64,000 bases of DNA from Streptomyces sp. T12. GTDB lineage: Bacteria; Actinomycetota; Actinomycetes; Streptomycetales; Streptomycetaceae. Made by a program: the position numbers and the translations under genes. This document shows positions 17,367 to 27,109 of this stretch, one piece after another. The notes beneath the pieces are model-generated. The model ran no database searches and was not told the origin of the DNA. It saw nothing but the letters and a program-made list of their open reading frames with translations. The stretch is taken from the NCBI RefSeq assembly GCF_028736035.1, contig NZ_CP117866.1, forward strand, positions 1,054,001-1,118,000. The letters run 5' to 3'. How positions within the stretch are numbered: position 1 is the stretch's first letter; each line of letters begins with the position of its first letter.

Positions 17367-20300
17367 CACTTGACCTCCGTCAGAATCAGGGTGTCCGCCG
17401 CCCTGGGCGACAGCAGTGCGAGCTGGGCCGGGCGGATACCGCGGAAGACGAACACCGAGCGGCCCTTCGCCAGGCGGCGGGTGTCGGTGATGTCGGGGTT
17501 CAGGCGCAGGAGTTCGGCGAGCGGGACGCCGTACTTGCCGCAGATCTCCGACAGCGTCTCGCCGTTCGCGGCGCGGACCGTGTGGATCTTCTCGTCGTAC
17601 GTCGCCGGGTGCGCCGCGACCGACGCCCTGGGCGGGCCGGGGTCGGTGAGGATCCCGGTGAGCTCCTCGGGCGTCGCGGACGCGGGCACGCCGGTGAAGA
17701 CGTCGACGTCGATGTAGTCGACGCCGGGCACGGTGTGGGCCGTGGCCAGGACGTCCGAGAGGCGGGCTGGTCGGCCCAACTCCCTGCCCTCGTAGCCGAG
17801 TCGGCGCAGCAGGGCCTGACGCAGCCGCGGCTCCACGACTTCCCAGGCGTGGTCGCGGGCGACCTTCACCTTGGCCGCGACGAGCAGCAGGACCAGCTCA
17901 CGTACGTCCACCCGGACCGGCAGGTTGAGGTCCCCGTACTCGGTCAGCGCGCCGCGCAGGGCCTTGAGCGTGTCCGAGTCGCCGTCGATCGGCACGTCGT
18001 CCGTGCCCGCGACCGTCACGTGCAGCACGCGCCGCCGCCCGTCGAAGAGTTCGCGTGCGGCGGCCCGGCCGATGCCGGCGCGGGAGCGGGCGAAGTCCTC
18101 GTAGTCGGACGCGGAGACCAGGCGGTCCAGCGCCGAGACGGCGAGCGGGATCGTACGGCGGGTCAGGCCGGGGCCGTCCGCGTCCGCGCCGCCCTTGGCC
18201 GGGCGCGGGTTGGTCACCTGGGTGACGCCGAGCGGCCGGGTGAGGGGCTGGGTGATGCGGTCGGCGGCGACGTTGGCGGCCTTGCCGGTGCCGAAGCGGT
18301 AGCGGGCGCGGATGTTCTCGTGGCCGCTCGGCAGTCGGGCGCCGTTGATGCCGTCGCCGAAGGTGACCGTCGTACGGCCGTCGGCGGTGGAGCCGGTGAT
18401 GTAGACCCGCTCGCCCGGGCCGCGTCCGGCGAGGCTGTCGACCTCGTGCCACAGGACGCCGTCGACCCGGACCTCCAGCACGGGTGTGGCGCCGAGGGGG
18501 TTGTCGTCGGCGAGCCAGGTGAGCGGGGACTGCCACAGCGCGAACGTCTGGTTCACGCGGTCCGAGTCACCGCTGCCGATGGCCTCCTCGCGGCTCTCGC
18601 CATGGGTGGCCTCGACGACGTTGCCGAGGATCCTGACCGTCTCGCGGCGGTAGCGGTGGGCGAGGTCGGCGGTCAGGGTCAGGCGGGTGTGGACGTGGTC
18701 GCCGGGGAGCAGGGGATCGCGGGCCGCGTCGGCGGCGGCGATCGTGACGACCTCGGTGGCCTGGACCCCTGCCGTCCCCGGGATGTCGCTGCGCTCGCCG
18801 CTCACGATGAGCGTGCGTCCCGGCCGCAACCCGTCGTGCAGCTCTGCGAGTTCGATCTCGTTGCCGTGGACGTCCTCGCCGAGCGGTTCGTCGGCGAGGC
18901 GCAGCGGTTCGCCCGCTGCGTGGACGGTGGTGTCGCGGATGTGCGAGAGCAGGACGTCGAACTCGTCCAACCACGGCTCGGTGAGGGTGAGTTCGGTGCC
19001 GCGGCCGGTGATGCCGTAGTTGGTGTACACCGCCGTACGCACCGCTGCCACCTGGGTGGTGACGAACGCGAGCTTCTTGTCACCGGGAATGCCGTTCTCG
19101 GCGCCCTTGGCGGGGCGCTGGACGGCGACCCAGCTGCCGACCGTGATGCCGGTGTGGACCGTGTCCAGCTGGAGTACTTTGCGGTTGACCGGCTCCGGCT
19201 TGCTGGCGATCACGATCTCGACGTTGGGCTCGGTGCTGCCCACGGTGTACCGGAGGCTGATCTCGTACTCACCGAGATGGAGCGGCGTGTTGTCGCCGGG
19301 GCGCAGGGCGACCGGCGGGGCCGTGCCGACCATCACATGGACGAGTCCCTCGTCGTCCGGCCCGGACACGAACAGGGTCTGCTCGGGCAGACCCGAATGC
19401 AGCTTGGCCCTGATCCCCGCTTCCTGGGCGTCGGCGGCACGGCGGCCCAGCCAGTGCAGTTCGCGGTCCTGCGCGGCCACCTCGGACAGGTCGACCTTGC
19501 CCGCACCGAGGTCGAACCGGACCGGCTGGGTGAGGGGCAGGTTCTCGGCCCGCTGGTCGGAGTTGCTGCCCTCGACGTACTGGAACTCGGCACGGACCTG
19601 CGTGCGGCCCGCCGGGTCGTACACGACGCGCATGCTGACGAGAACGGCGCCCGTGAGCGGCCAGTCCGCGGTGCGGATGACCCGACCGCGGTCGTCCTGG
19701 ACCGGCTTGAGCGGAGCCGTGGCGCCGAAGGGGGCGGCCGTGACCCGCATGGCGAGCAGTTCGCGCAGGAGCTGCGGGGCGCCGGGGACGGCGGCCGCCG
19801 CTGTGCGCCAGGCCGGGTAGAGGCTGCCGAGGGCGGGGTTCAGGGCCGAGAGCAGGCGGGCGGTGTCGCTGCCCGGGCGCTGGGCACCGGTGCCGCCACG
19901 CGGGGCGGGGGCCGCGGCACGCAGGGCGGGCAGGACGGCGCCGAGCGTCTGCAGGGCGGCCGCGCGAGGGTCGGCGCTCCCGGTGTCCCTCGCGGTGCGC
20001 ACCGCCGGCTCAGCCTCGTCGGGCTGGGCGGGCGCCAACTCCACTGCCCGCTCGGCGAGTTCGGCGAGCACCGCCTCCAGCTGCTCGAACCATGCCGCCA
20101 CGTCCTCGTACGGCCCGGCCAGCACCTGCGCCTCGCCGAGCCGTGCGACGGGCTCCGCCAGACGGGCCGCGAGCCGCTCGGGCGTCTTGATGCCGTCCAG
20201 GTCGTCCCGCAGAGGCGCCAGCACCTGGTCCTCGAAGTCCTCGATCAGCCGGCTGACCGGGCGCGGGTTGGGGACCTCGGATGTGGGCGGCTCGTCGCCG

Positions 20301-21160
20301 GGCTCGCCCGGGGCCGTGGGGGCGGCGGTCCAGCGCCGCACCTCGTCGACGAGCTCCTTCAGGGTCGGCGGGGCCGACTTCGGCAGGGAGATCGCGGTGA
20401 TCTCGTCGTCCCGGTCGACGCGCGCCTCGGCGACGGGCAGCAACTTGCGTTCGCCGCCCGCCTGTTCACCGAAGACGAAGAGCAACTGGTCGCCGGTCCG
20501 GAGCGAGTTCGCCGTGCCCGCCACGAAGATCTCCGAGCGGCGCTCCAGGTCCTCGGGCGTGACCAGGGTGGGGCGCCGGCGGCGTACCTTCAGCTCGTTC
20601 CAGTCCCAGCGGGCCGTCAGGTCGCGGCTGGTCTCGAAGGTCAGGGACTGCTCGTCGGCGGAGGCGGGCACGCTGTGGCTGCGGGCGCCACGCGGGATCA
20701 GCACGGGCAGCGACTCGGCGCGCGGGTCGCGTTCCAGCGTGTACGCCAGATGCGTGGCGGCGGCCACGCCGGGGCGCGGCCGGTGGCCGACGAGGCGGCC
20801 GAGCAGAACCAGCGAGCGGTGCTCGTTGGCCGTACGGATGTAGGCCTCGTCGGCGATGCGCTCGGAGTGGAAGGTGAGCAGGTCGCCGAGGACGGCGGTG
20901 GCGTCGAGGAGGCCGATCGCCGGGTCGTCCGGGGTACGGACGGTGAGGCCGGCCAGGGCCGGGTACGCCGGTGAGGCGAGGCGGTCGAGGAGGGCGGCCC
21001 GGAAGGAGCCGTACTCGCCGACGCGGTAGTCGAGGGCCGTGCGGCCGGGCGGGTTGTGCACGGGGGCCGGGGCGAGGCGCTCGTCGTGGCCGCCGCGGCA
21101 GGCGCCGCCGCAGGTGCACTCGTCGGTGATCGTGCCCTCGGTCGTCGGGTACTCGGTCAT
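17366..21160 (-). CDS. Large baseplate J-type protein with C-terminal LysM domain (Afp12/gp7-like position)
   Basis: 1264 residues in the putative-baseplate-assembly-protein family that builds the wedge rim of contractile tails. Near the N-terminus is a cysteine cluster CTCGGACRGGH (about residues 14-24) that could bind a metal. The body carries the J-type segment VTFGDGINGARLPSGHENIRARYRFGTGKAANVAADRI and RTIPLAVSALDRLVSASDYEDFARSRAGIGRA. The last ~75 residues contain a LysM-like unit (HTVRAANGETLSEICGKYG...LLRLNPDITDTRRLAKGRSVFVF), unusual for this family. ATG overlaps the upstream stop as ATGA, so it is coupled to the previous baseplate gene. Confidence 0.85.
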   Translation of the reverse strand: MTEYPTTEGTITDECTCGGACRGGHDERLAPAPVHNPPGRTALDYRVGEYGSFRAALLDRLASPAYPALAGLTVRTPDDPAIGLLDATAVLGDLLTFHSERIADEAYIRTANEHRSLVLLGRLVGHRPRPGVAAATHLAYTLERDPRAESLPVLIPRGARSHSVPASADEQSLTFETSRDLTARWDWNELKVRRRRPTLVTPEDLERRSEIFVAGTANSLRTGDQLLFVFGEQAGGERKLLPVAEARVDRDDEITAISLPKSAPPTLKELVDEVRRWTAAPTAPGEPGDEPPTSEVPNPRPVSRLIEDFEDQVLAPLRDDLDGIKTPERLAARLAEPVARLGEAQVLAGPYEDVAAWFEQLEAVLAELAERAVELAPAQPDEAEPAVRTARDTGSADPRAAALQTLGAVLPALRAAAPAPRGGTGAQRPGSDTARLLSALNPALGSLYPAWRTAAAAVPGAPQLLRELLAMRVTAAPFGATAPLKPVQDDRGRVIRTADWPLTGAVLVSMRVVYDPAGRTQVRAEFQYVEGSNSDQRAENLPLTQPVRFDLGAGKVDLSEVAAQDRELHWLGRRAADAQEAGIRAKLHSGLPEQTLFVSGPDDEGLVHVMVGTAPPVALRPGDNTPLHLGEYEISLRYTVGSTEPNVEIVIASKPEPVNRKVLQLDTVHTGITVGSWVAVQRPAKGAENGIPGDKKLAFVTTQVAAVRTAVYTNYGITGRGTELTLTEPWLDEFDVLLSHIRDTTVHAAGEPLRLADEPLGEDVHGNEIELAELHDGLRPGRTLIVSGERSDIPGTAGVQATEVVTIAAADAARDPLLPGDHVHTRLTLTADLAHRYRRETVRILGNVVEATHGESREEAIGSGDSDRVNQTFALWQSPLTWLADDNPLGATPVLEVRVDGVLWHEVDSLAGRGPGERVYITGSTADGRTTVTFGDGINGARLPSGHENIRARYRFGTGKAANVAADRITQPLTRPLGVTQVTNPRPAKGGADADGPGLTRRTIPLAVSALDRLVSASDYEDFARSRAGIGRAAARELFDGRRRVLHVTVAGTDDVPIDGDSDTLKALRGALTEYGDLNLPVRVDVRELVLLLVAAKVKVARDHAWEVVEPRLRQALLRRLGYEGRELGRPARLSDVLATAHTVPGVDYIDVDVFTGVPASATPEELTGILTDPGPPRASVAAHPATYDEKIHTVRAANGETLSEICGKYGVPLAELLRLNPDITDTRRLAKGRSVFVFRGIRPAQLALLSPRAADTLILTEVK

Positions 21161-24100
21161 CGGGCACCTCCCAGGGAAATCGCCAGCCGGCCGTTCTCCG
21201 GCCGGTCCGGGTCGTTGTCGCAGGTGGCGATCTCCAGCGGGCCGAGCCGCAGCACGCCGTCCTCCCTCTCTCCTCGATCCGGTTCGAACAGCCTCTGCAG
21301 TCGGGTGACTTGGACGCTCTCCACGCCGGGGACGGCTGCCGCGACGGCGACGAGCCGGCTGAGTCGCACCGGTTCACCGAAGGTCAGCGCGTCCGGGTGG
21401 AAGAAGCCCCGCACACCACTGCCGAGCACGCGGTACAGCTCGGCCAGGATCTGCCCGTGCTGGTGGCCCGGCTTCGCGCACACGGTGAGCGCGATGTCCA
21501 GCGGGACGAGCCGCGCGGCGCCGACGACGAGGTCGTGGCCGATGCGCCGGTACGGCTCCAGGGCCTGGGCGACCGAGGCCAGCAGCTCGGCCGACGGGGC
21601 GCCGGTGCCGTTCGCGTCGATCGCGACGTGCGCCTCCTGGACGCTGCCGGTCCAGCGCAGCTCCGCCGCCGCGCGCTGCACGCCGGGCAGGGCGGTGGCG
21701 AGGGCCGCGTAGTCGTCGGCGGTGACCGCCCGCAGGCGGGTGCGGCGCAGGTCGAGCGGGGCCAACTGGCGTACCTGCTCGACGGGTTCGGGCTCGACGC
21801 CGCCGTTGGCGGGCAGCGGGTTGCGGACCACGGCGGCGGGCGGTGGCTCGCAGTCGGACTGGACGACGAGGTGGTTGATGGCCTCCGCGCCGACGTTGCC
21901 GGCCGTTCCGCCGCCGAGCCGGTAGTGCAGGGCGAGGCGGGATCCGGGCGTCGGCTTCGTGCCGTGCCGTCCGTCGCCGAAGCGCAGGGCGAGGCGGCCG
22001 TCGTCCTCGAGTTCGCCGACGAAGTGGCGGTCGCGGGGGCCGCTGTCGAGCAGGTCGCGGCGCGGTTCCCAGATCTCGTCCTCGCCCGTGTGCAGACGTA
22101 CGGCGGGCAGCGCGCGGCGCGGGTCCTGGTCGAGCGCGGCGGTGGCGGAGCCCCGCAGCACCGGCTCCTCGGGATGCAGGCCTGCCGCGTATGCCGGGCC
22201 CCAGCTGTGGGCGATCTCCCAGGCGATGTTGCCGTCGAGCACGGTGCCCGCGCGGGCCCGCGCCGTGAGGACCTCGATCCGGCGAAGCTTGGCGTCCAGC
22301 AACTCGTCGCTGCGGTAGAGGAGTTCGCGCAGGGCGCGGACGGGATGGCGGCGGAGCTCGATGCGCTCCAGGATCTTCAGGCCGTAGATCACCGCCAGTT
22401 CGGCGATCTCGGCGTCGGAGAGGCCGTCCCGGTCGCGGGCACTGCGCCACAGCTCGACGAGCCGCTGCCGGACCCGCCCGGGAATCGCGGCGATCCGCTC
22501 GGCCTGCCCGGCGGCGACGGTGCCGAGGTCGGGGAAGGGCACCGCCTGCGCGACGGGGGCGCGGCCCAGGACGGGACGGAAGCGGGGTTGGATGCCCGGG
22601 TAGACGGACTGGGCGAGGAGCGTGCGCAGCGCGGCCGCCTGGGCGTAGGCGGTGCCGGGGACGACGCGTTCGTGGCGCTGGCCGGCGCGTTCCAGGCCGA
22701 TTCCGGCACGGTTGGTCGCGCTCTCGCCGGCTTCCTGGAACAGCTCGCGGACGTCGTCGGGAGTCAGGACTTCACCCGAATTCGCCTTGTCGGTCAGGGA
22801 GTTGATGAGGCGGGCGGGCGCGTTGCCCTCGTCGCGGTCGTAGCAGCCGAAGGCGGGCGGGTCGCAGGGGGCGACGACGGCTGGCACCTGCGGGACGGTG
22901 AACGTCTCGGGCAGCCCGTGCAGGGTGCGGCCGTGGTCGACGAGGACGACGTTGCCGCGGGCGAGGCTCACGTCCTCGACGGGCAGGCAGTCGCGGCCGC
23001 CGCGTGTGGTGAGGCAGAGCGGGAAGCGGAGCGCGTCCGCGGCGGCCCAGGCGACCTCCAGGACCGGCTGGTCCTCGATGCGGTCCACGGCGGGGGTGAC
23101 GGAGGTCAGGCGTACGACCTGCCGATGGCTCGGGTCGGCGTCGCCGGGGGTGCCGGTGCGCGGGCCCTTGACCTCCTCCAGGATCAGCAGGTCGCCGGGC
23201 CTGAGGTCGAGTTGCCGTTCCCGGCAGGTCTCCGGGTCGACCCACTCGTCGCGCAGGGTGGCGGAGGTGCCGCCCTTCGGCAGGGTGCAGACCTCGCCGC
23301 CCCACGTCCACAGGCGGATCGCGTTGTGCGCGACGCGCAGCTGAAGCGGGTCGGCGGTGACGACCGGTTCGAAGACCTCCACCGAGCCGCGCTCGTCGAG
23401 GTCGCCGAGGTCGGCCTCGTCGACGACCGTGCCGGGTTCGGGCCGGTCGTGCGGGTCGAGGGTACGGACGTCGACGGAGGCGAAGCGGAAGGTGCCCGGC
23501 GCGAGCGTGTGGTCACCGGCGGTCTCGACGGCGACGTGCGCGCGGGCCGAACACCCGTCGTGCATCGCGTAGTCGATGAGCCGGACGTGCCGACGCACCG
23601 AGACACGACGGCGCGCGGTGTCGAGGTAGGCCTCGGTGGCGACGGCGTCCTGCTGGTAGCTGATCTGGTCGCCGGTGTACGCGAGCAGCTCGACGAGGGT
23701 CATGCCGAGATCGGCGGGGTTGCGCTCGACCCAGTCGGGGGTGGTGAGCGCGAGCCGGTCGAGGAGCAGCTTGCGGATGGTGTCGTAGTCGCGGGCCGTG
23801 TAGTCGATGACGGGCGCGGCCGGGAAGTCCGGGTTCGGCTCCTCGTCTTCCTTGCAGTCGAAGGGAGTCGGGCAGTCGGGCCGGAAGGCGAAGGTCGTGC
23901 TGTGGTAACGCTGGTCGAAGCCGCGATACGGCTCCGTCCCGGGCCGTCCGTACGGGTCCGTCTCGACGAGGGAGAGCCGGTAGCGGGAGGTGTCGCCGGC
24001 CTTGTCGAGGGTGACGTAGAGCCGGTCGTCCAGCTCGGGGTCCTCCTCGCGCTCCACACTGACGTCGACGGCGGTGATGCCGGTGATACGGCGGCCGCCG

Positions 24101-24258
24101 TCGATGCGGACGTTCTCGGGGCCGAGGCCGTGCGGGGCCTTGCCCAGGAAGGTGACGGTGAGCAGCAGGCCGTCGTCGCCGACCTCGACGGAGTCGACTC
24201 CGTTGAGCTGGGCGGCGCGGACCTTGGCCCGGCGGGAGGTGACGGTCGTACCGGTCAT
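21157..24258 (-). CDS. Baseplate J-type wedge protein (Afp11/gp6-like)
   Basis: 1033 residues. N-terminal beta-rich domain (VDSVEVGDDGLLLTVTFLGKAPHG), then the conserved APVIDYTARDYDTIRKLLLDRLAL...NPADLGMTLVELLAYTGDQISYQQDAVATEAYLDTA stretch diagnostic of baseplate assembly proteins, and a C-terminal J-like domain (LALRFGDGRHGTKPTPGSRLALHYRLGGGTAGNVGAEAINH, AVTADDYAALATALPGVQRAAAELRW). It forms the wedge that joins hub to sheath initiation. ATGA overlaps with the gp25 gene upstream and the second J-type gene downstream show strict translational coupling. Confidence 0.9.
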   Translation of the reverse strand: MTGTTVTSRRAKVRAAQLNGVDSVEVGDDGLLLTVTFLGKAPHGLGPENVRIDGGRRITGITAVDVSVEREEDPELDDRLYVTLDKAGDTSRYRLSLVETDPYGRPGTEPYRGFDQRYHSTTFAFRPDCPTPFDCKEDEEPNPDFPAAPVIDYTARDYDTIRKLLLDRLALTTPDWVERNPADLGMTLVELLAYTGDQISYQQDAVATEAYLDTARRRVSVRRHVRLIDYAMHDGCSARAHVAVETAGDHTLAPGTFRFASVDVRTLDPHDRPEPGTVVDEADLGDLDERGSVEVFEPVVTADPLQLRVAHNAIRLWTWGGEVCTLPKGGTSATLRDEWVDPETCRERQLDLRPGDLLILEEVKGPRTGTPGDADPSHRQVVRLTSVTPAVDRIEDQPVLEVAWAAADALRFPLCLTTRGGRDCLPVEDVSLARGNVVLVDHGRTLHGLPETFTVPQVPAVVAPCDPPAFGCYDRDEGNAPARLINSLTDKANSGEVLTPDDVRELFQEAGESATNRAGIGLERAGQRHERVVPGTAYAQAAALRTLLAQSVYPGIQPRFRPVLGRAPVAQAVPFPDLGTVAAGQAERIAAIPGRVRQRLVELWRSARDRDGLSDAEIAELAVIYGLKILERIELRRHPVRALRELLYRSDELLDAKLRRIEVLTARARAGTVLDGNIAWEIAHSWGPAYAAGLHPEEPVLRGSATAALDQDPRRALPAVRLHTGEDEIWEPRRDLLDSGPRDRHFVGELEDDGRLALRFGDGRHGTKPTPGSRLALHYRLGGGTAGNVGAEAINHLVVQSDCEPPPAAVVRNPLPANGGVEPEPVEQVRQLAPLDLRRTRLRAVTADDYAALATALPGVQRAAAELRWTGSVQEAHVAIDANGTGAPSAELLASVAQALEPYRRIGHDLVVGAARLVPLDIALTVCAKPGHQHGQILAELYRVLGSGVRGFFHPDALTFGEPVRLSRLVAVAAAVPGVESVQVTRLQRLFEPDRGEREDGVLRLGPLEIATCDNDPDRPENGRLAISLGGAR

Positions 24259-24647
24259 GCCGTGGCCCTCCCTTCGAAGACGTCGTCGCGCGAGGCGCCG
24301 TCGGCGCGTAGGACGTACGACAGGTACACACGGACGACGTTGTCCTCGCTGACCACGTCGAGGGCCTCCACGTCGATGAGATCGCCGAGCCAGCGCTGGA
24401 GCGAGGCCTGGACGGAGAGTTCGAGGGTGCTGATGAGTTCCGGGCTGGTCGGCGCGAAGACCAGGTCGAGGAGCCCGCAGCCGAAGTCGGGGCGCATCAC
24501 GCGCTCGCCGGGGCTGGTGAACAGCAGCTGTTCGATGAGGTCGTGGACGTGCTCGCCGTGGGTGGCGTGCGCGGTACGGCCCCGGCGGTCGGCGCGGAAG
24601 GGGAACGCGACGTCGCTGCGCGGGCGTTGACTGGTTCGGCGGCTCAT
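24255..24647 (-). CDS. gp25/GPW-like baseplate wedge protein (Afp9-like)
   Basis: 130-residue lysozyme-like gp25 family protein (GEHVHDLIEQLLFTSPGERVMRPDFGCGLLDLVFAP, with the family EPR-like turn replaced by GERVMRPDFG). gp25 joins wedge to the first sheath ring. ATG at 24647 overlaps the PAAR-like stop as ATGA; the frame extending to 24719 lies within that gene and is rejected. Confidence 0.92.
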   Translation of the reverse strand: MSRRTSQRPRSDVAFPFRADRRGRTAHATHGEHVHDLIEQLLFTSPGERVMRPDFGCGLLDLVFAPTSPELISTLELSVQASLQRWLGDLIDVEALDVVSEDNVVRVYLSYVLRADGASRDDVFEGRATA

Positions 24648-24988
24648 CGGACGGTGACCTTTCGCTGCGCGGCCTGGACGACGGGCGGCCCCTGCGGCAC
24701 GAAGGCGGCGGTGAAGCACTCGGCCGCGGCGGTGTCGAGCAGTACGGCCGCGCCGTCGACGGTGATGCCGGTGCCGCCGGCGGTCCAGCGGACCGTCACA
24801 CAGGGCGTGGGCACGCCGTTGACGGTGTGCGGGCAGCCGGTGACGACATAGCTGTGGGCGGCCGTGGCGACGGCGGCACCCGCGATGCGTACACCGCCGG
24901 ACGGTGAGCTGGCGGCGGTGACGCGGCCGCCGTGCGGGCAGCCGATCACGGCGTTGGCGTCGAGCAGACTCCCGGATGTCCCGGACAC
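24644..24988 (-). CDS. PAAR-like spike tip protein (Afp10-like)
   Basis: 114-residue small protein with paired GCPHGG (about residue 17) and GCPH...PC (about residues 52-63) metal-ligand clusters and alternating beta strands, the pattern of the conical PAAR-type tip that caps the central spike. GTG start at 24988 is preceded by GGAAGGAA. It lies directly downstream of the gpV-like gene, as expected for a spike tip. Confidence 0.8.
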   Translation of the reverse strand: MSGTSGSLLDANAVIGCPHGGRVTAASSPSGGVRIAGAAVATAAHSYVVTGCPHTVNGVPTPCVTVRWTAGGTGITVDGAAVLLDTAAAECFTAAFVPQGPPVVQAAQRKVTVR

Positions 24989-25008
24989 GTTCTTCCTTCC
25001 CCCGGTTC

Positions 25009-25545
25009 TTATCGCTTGGACGCGATGGTCAACTGGCCCTCGTTCACGTCCACTTGGTTTCCGCGCAGGATGACCTCCGCGCCGAGGCCGTTGGAGATCA
25101 CGATGGTTTCCTTGGTGATGCGGATGTACGCCCCGCCCTGGGCCTGCAGCAGAATCCCCTGATCGGGGCCTGGCGGGTCACTCATCACGATCTTGTGCGC
25201 CTCGGGTGTCTGCACCACGACGGGCTTGGCCTGGGAGGCGGGCTGCACGAGACGGCGGGCATCGGGCGGCAGTTCGCCCTGTTCCCCGTACCAGCACCCC
25301 GTCCACACCGGAAAGCTGGGATCGCCCTGCTCGAACTCGACCCACACACCGGCCCCGGGCGCCGGCACCACGAACTGGCCCGCCTGCGGTCCGGTGAACG
25401 GCAGACAGGGCAGCGCCCAGGTCGACGGCTCGTCACCCAGGACGTCGGGTACCTCGACGGTGATCCGGCCGATGTGCAGCGGATCGTTGTTGTCCACGAC
25501 TCGGCCGCGGAATTTGCCGAGGTAGCGATTGCTGGGTGCCGCCAT
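25009..25545 (-). CDS. gpV/gp5-like central spike protein with OB-fold
   Basis: 178 residues. N-terminal OB-fold of the gp5/VgrG type (YLGKFRGRVVDNNDPLHIGRITVEVPDVLG, WALPCLPFTGPQAGQFVVPAPGAGVWVEFEQGDPSFPVWTGCWYG) followed by a short beta-helix-like tail (GAYIRITKETIVISNGLGAEVILRGNQVDVNEGQLTI). Together with the neighbouring gpD-like protein it replaces the fused Afp8/VgrG hub-spike of other systems. Confidence 0.92.
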   Translation of the reverse strand: MAAPSNRYLGKFRGRVVDNNDPLHIGRITVEVPDVLGDEPSTWALPCLPFTGPQAGQFVVPAPGAGVWVEFEQGDPSFPVWTGCWYGEQGELPPDARRLVQPASQAKPVVVQTPEAHKIVMSDPPGPDQGILLQAQGGAYIRITKETIVISNGLGAEVILRGNQVDVNEGQLTIASKR

Positions 25546-25584
25546 GTGAACTGCTCCTGGTCGTGGTGGTCGGTTCGGGGTGGA

Positions 25585-26724
25585 TCAGGGCCTGACGTAG
25601 GCGCTGCGTGCTTCGAGCCCCTCTCGCGACAGCGTGAAGTTCTGCTGGAAGGACCCCTGCCGCAGGATGTGCGTGACGGACTTGACGAAGTAGTCGCCGT
25701 CGTACGTCCGTCCCGAGCCGCGCACACCCACCAACTGGCGCGGCTGCAGGATGTAGCCGTGCCGGTTCACGTCGAGCGAGCCCGAACCGGAGACGACGTC
25801 GGCGGACACGGCCGCGCGCGCGAGGAGTTCGGCCTCGGCCTGTTCGCGCTGGTGCTTGGCGGTGCCGGAGAGGGTCCTGCGCTTGAGGGCCGGGGTGGGG
25901 CGCTTGCCGAGCGGCGGGCGCAGCGGACTGATCGGCGGCTGGGGCAGGAGGGTGGACTGCCGGGTGCCGGGGTCCTGCCAGCGGGCCTGCGGCTCCTCGC
26001 GGGCCGTCCCGTCGTAGGCGAACGTGAGCTGGTCGACGGTGGAGTTGGCGTCCATGTTGACGTTGAGCGCGTGCTGGCGGATGCCGAGGCGCACTTCGGG
26101 GCCCCAACGGGCCGAGGACTGACCGGGGTTCGGCCCCGGCTCCAGGTAGAAGGTGTAGCCGTTCGCGCGGGCGAGCTCGTTGATGTACTGCAGATCGGTG
26201 CTCGTCTGGTAGTGGACGCGGAGGTCCTGGTGCGGCGGCTGGCTCACCTTCTCGGTGTAGACGTCGGGCCGGATGCCGTAGTCGGAGTAGCGGCGCAGGA
26301 TGGCCAGGACGCGCTGGGAGGGCGGCAGATTGGGGTAGCGGTCGGTCCGCTCCTCCAGGTCCATGAGGAGGCTCAGGTCCTCGCCGGTGACGGTGAGCGT
26401 GGAGTGCCCCGGCTGGTTGCTGGCCCCGACTTCCTGGCGCACCACGAGCCCGTCGAAGAGCACCTCGGGGGTGCCGCGGACGGTGACGGTCACGATGAGC
26501 CGCGTCTTCGGGTCGAAGAATCCCTCGGGCAGGAGGGTGCGGCTGATGAGCCCGTTCTTGGTGAGGTCGAAGGCGAGCTGGAAGCCGGAGCGCTCGCCCG
26601 CGGTGGCGGTGATCTGGGCTGAGAGGAGTGCCTCGGCGACCTCCGCGGGCACGGGCTTGGCGAGCTTCGGCCCCATGTGCAGGGTGATGTGAACGGGGCC
26701 GCGCCCCACGGGCAGTTCAGCCAC
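25585..26724 (-). CDS. gpD/gp27-like baseplate hub protein
   Basis: 379 residues of the late-control-D/VgrG hub family (GRGPVHITLHMGPKLAKPVP, VLFDGLVVRQEV, QTSTDLQYINELARANGYTFYLEPG, DGDYFVKSVTHILRQGSFQQNFTLSREGL). It forms the hub ring under the spike and connects to the tube. GTG at 26724 with AGGGAG six bases upstream is the chosen start; it overlaps the LysM gene by eight bases. The much longer frame to 27135 is a different-frame shadow upstream of the true start. Confidence 0.88.
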   Translation of the reverse strand: MAELPVGRGPVHITLHMGPKLAKPVPAEVAEALLSAQITATAGERSGFQLAFDLTKNGLISRTLLPEGFFDPKTRLIVTVTVRGTPEVLFDGLVVRQEVGASNQPGHSTLTVTGEDLSLLMDLEERTDRYPNLPPSQRVLAILRRYSDYGIRPDVYTEKVSQPPHQDLRVHYQTSTDLQYINELARANGYTFYLEPGPNPGQSSARWGPEVRLGIRQHALNVNMDANSTVDQLTFAYDGTAREEPQARWQDPGTRQSTLLPQPPISPLRPPLGKRPTPALKRRTLSGTAKHQREQAEAELLARAAVSADVVSGSGSLDVNRHGYILQPRQLVGVRGSGRTYDGDYFVKSVTHILRQGSFQQNFTLSREGLEARSAYVRP

Positions 26725-27097
26725 GCCGGACTCCCTGCGGCCCCTGCGGGAAGTGCCCGGCGAGCGGCACGTCGACCTCGCGGCCGGGTTCGTCGGTGAG
26801 CTCCCGCGGATCCAGTACCGGGTTGGCGTCGGCGATCTGCCACCACTGGCCGGGGTCGCCGAAGTAGCGCTGCCCGAGCAGGTCGGGGCGCTCACCGGTG
26901 CGGACGGTGTGGGTCTGCGTGGCGTCGCCTGTTTCCTCCAGCGGAGGGAGCAACCGCCGCTTGGTGTACCGGACTTCGGTCCCGTCAGGCAGCCGGTGCA
27001 CGCCGATCTCGGCATCGTGGTACCGGCTCGTCCGGGGGTATGGATGGGCCCCCGGTATCGCGTCCAGCGCGTTCTCGTACGGCTCGATCTCTGCCAT
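26717..27097 (-). CDS. LysM-domain tail protein (gp53/gpX-like)
   Basis: 126 residues. A compact N-terminal part (DAEIGVHRLPDGTEVRYTKRRLLP) is followed by a LysM-like domain, THTVRTGERPDLLGQRYFGDPGQWWQIADANPVLDPRELTDEPGREVDVPL, typical of small tail proteins that lock the hub to the baseplate. Sits between tube-initiator and hub genes. Confidence 0.88.
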   Translation of the reverse strand: MAEIEPYENALDAIPGAHPYPRTSRYHDAEIGVHRLPDGTEVRYTKRRLLPPLEETGDATQTHTVRTGERPDLLGQRYFGDPGQWWQIADANPVLDPRELTDEPGREVDVPLAGHFPQGPQGVRRG

Positions 27098-27109
27098 GGC
27101 GTTCGCTCC

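Noticed and set aside
17582..24630. Long plus-strand open frames opposite the baseplate genes (17582-20974, 21310-24630)
   Set aside because: They mirror the strongly supported J-type genes, show Arg/Gly-rich shadow composition and lack ribosome sites.
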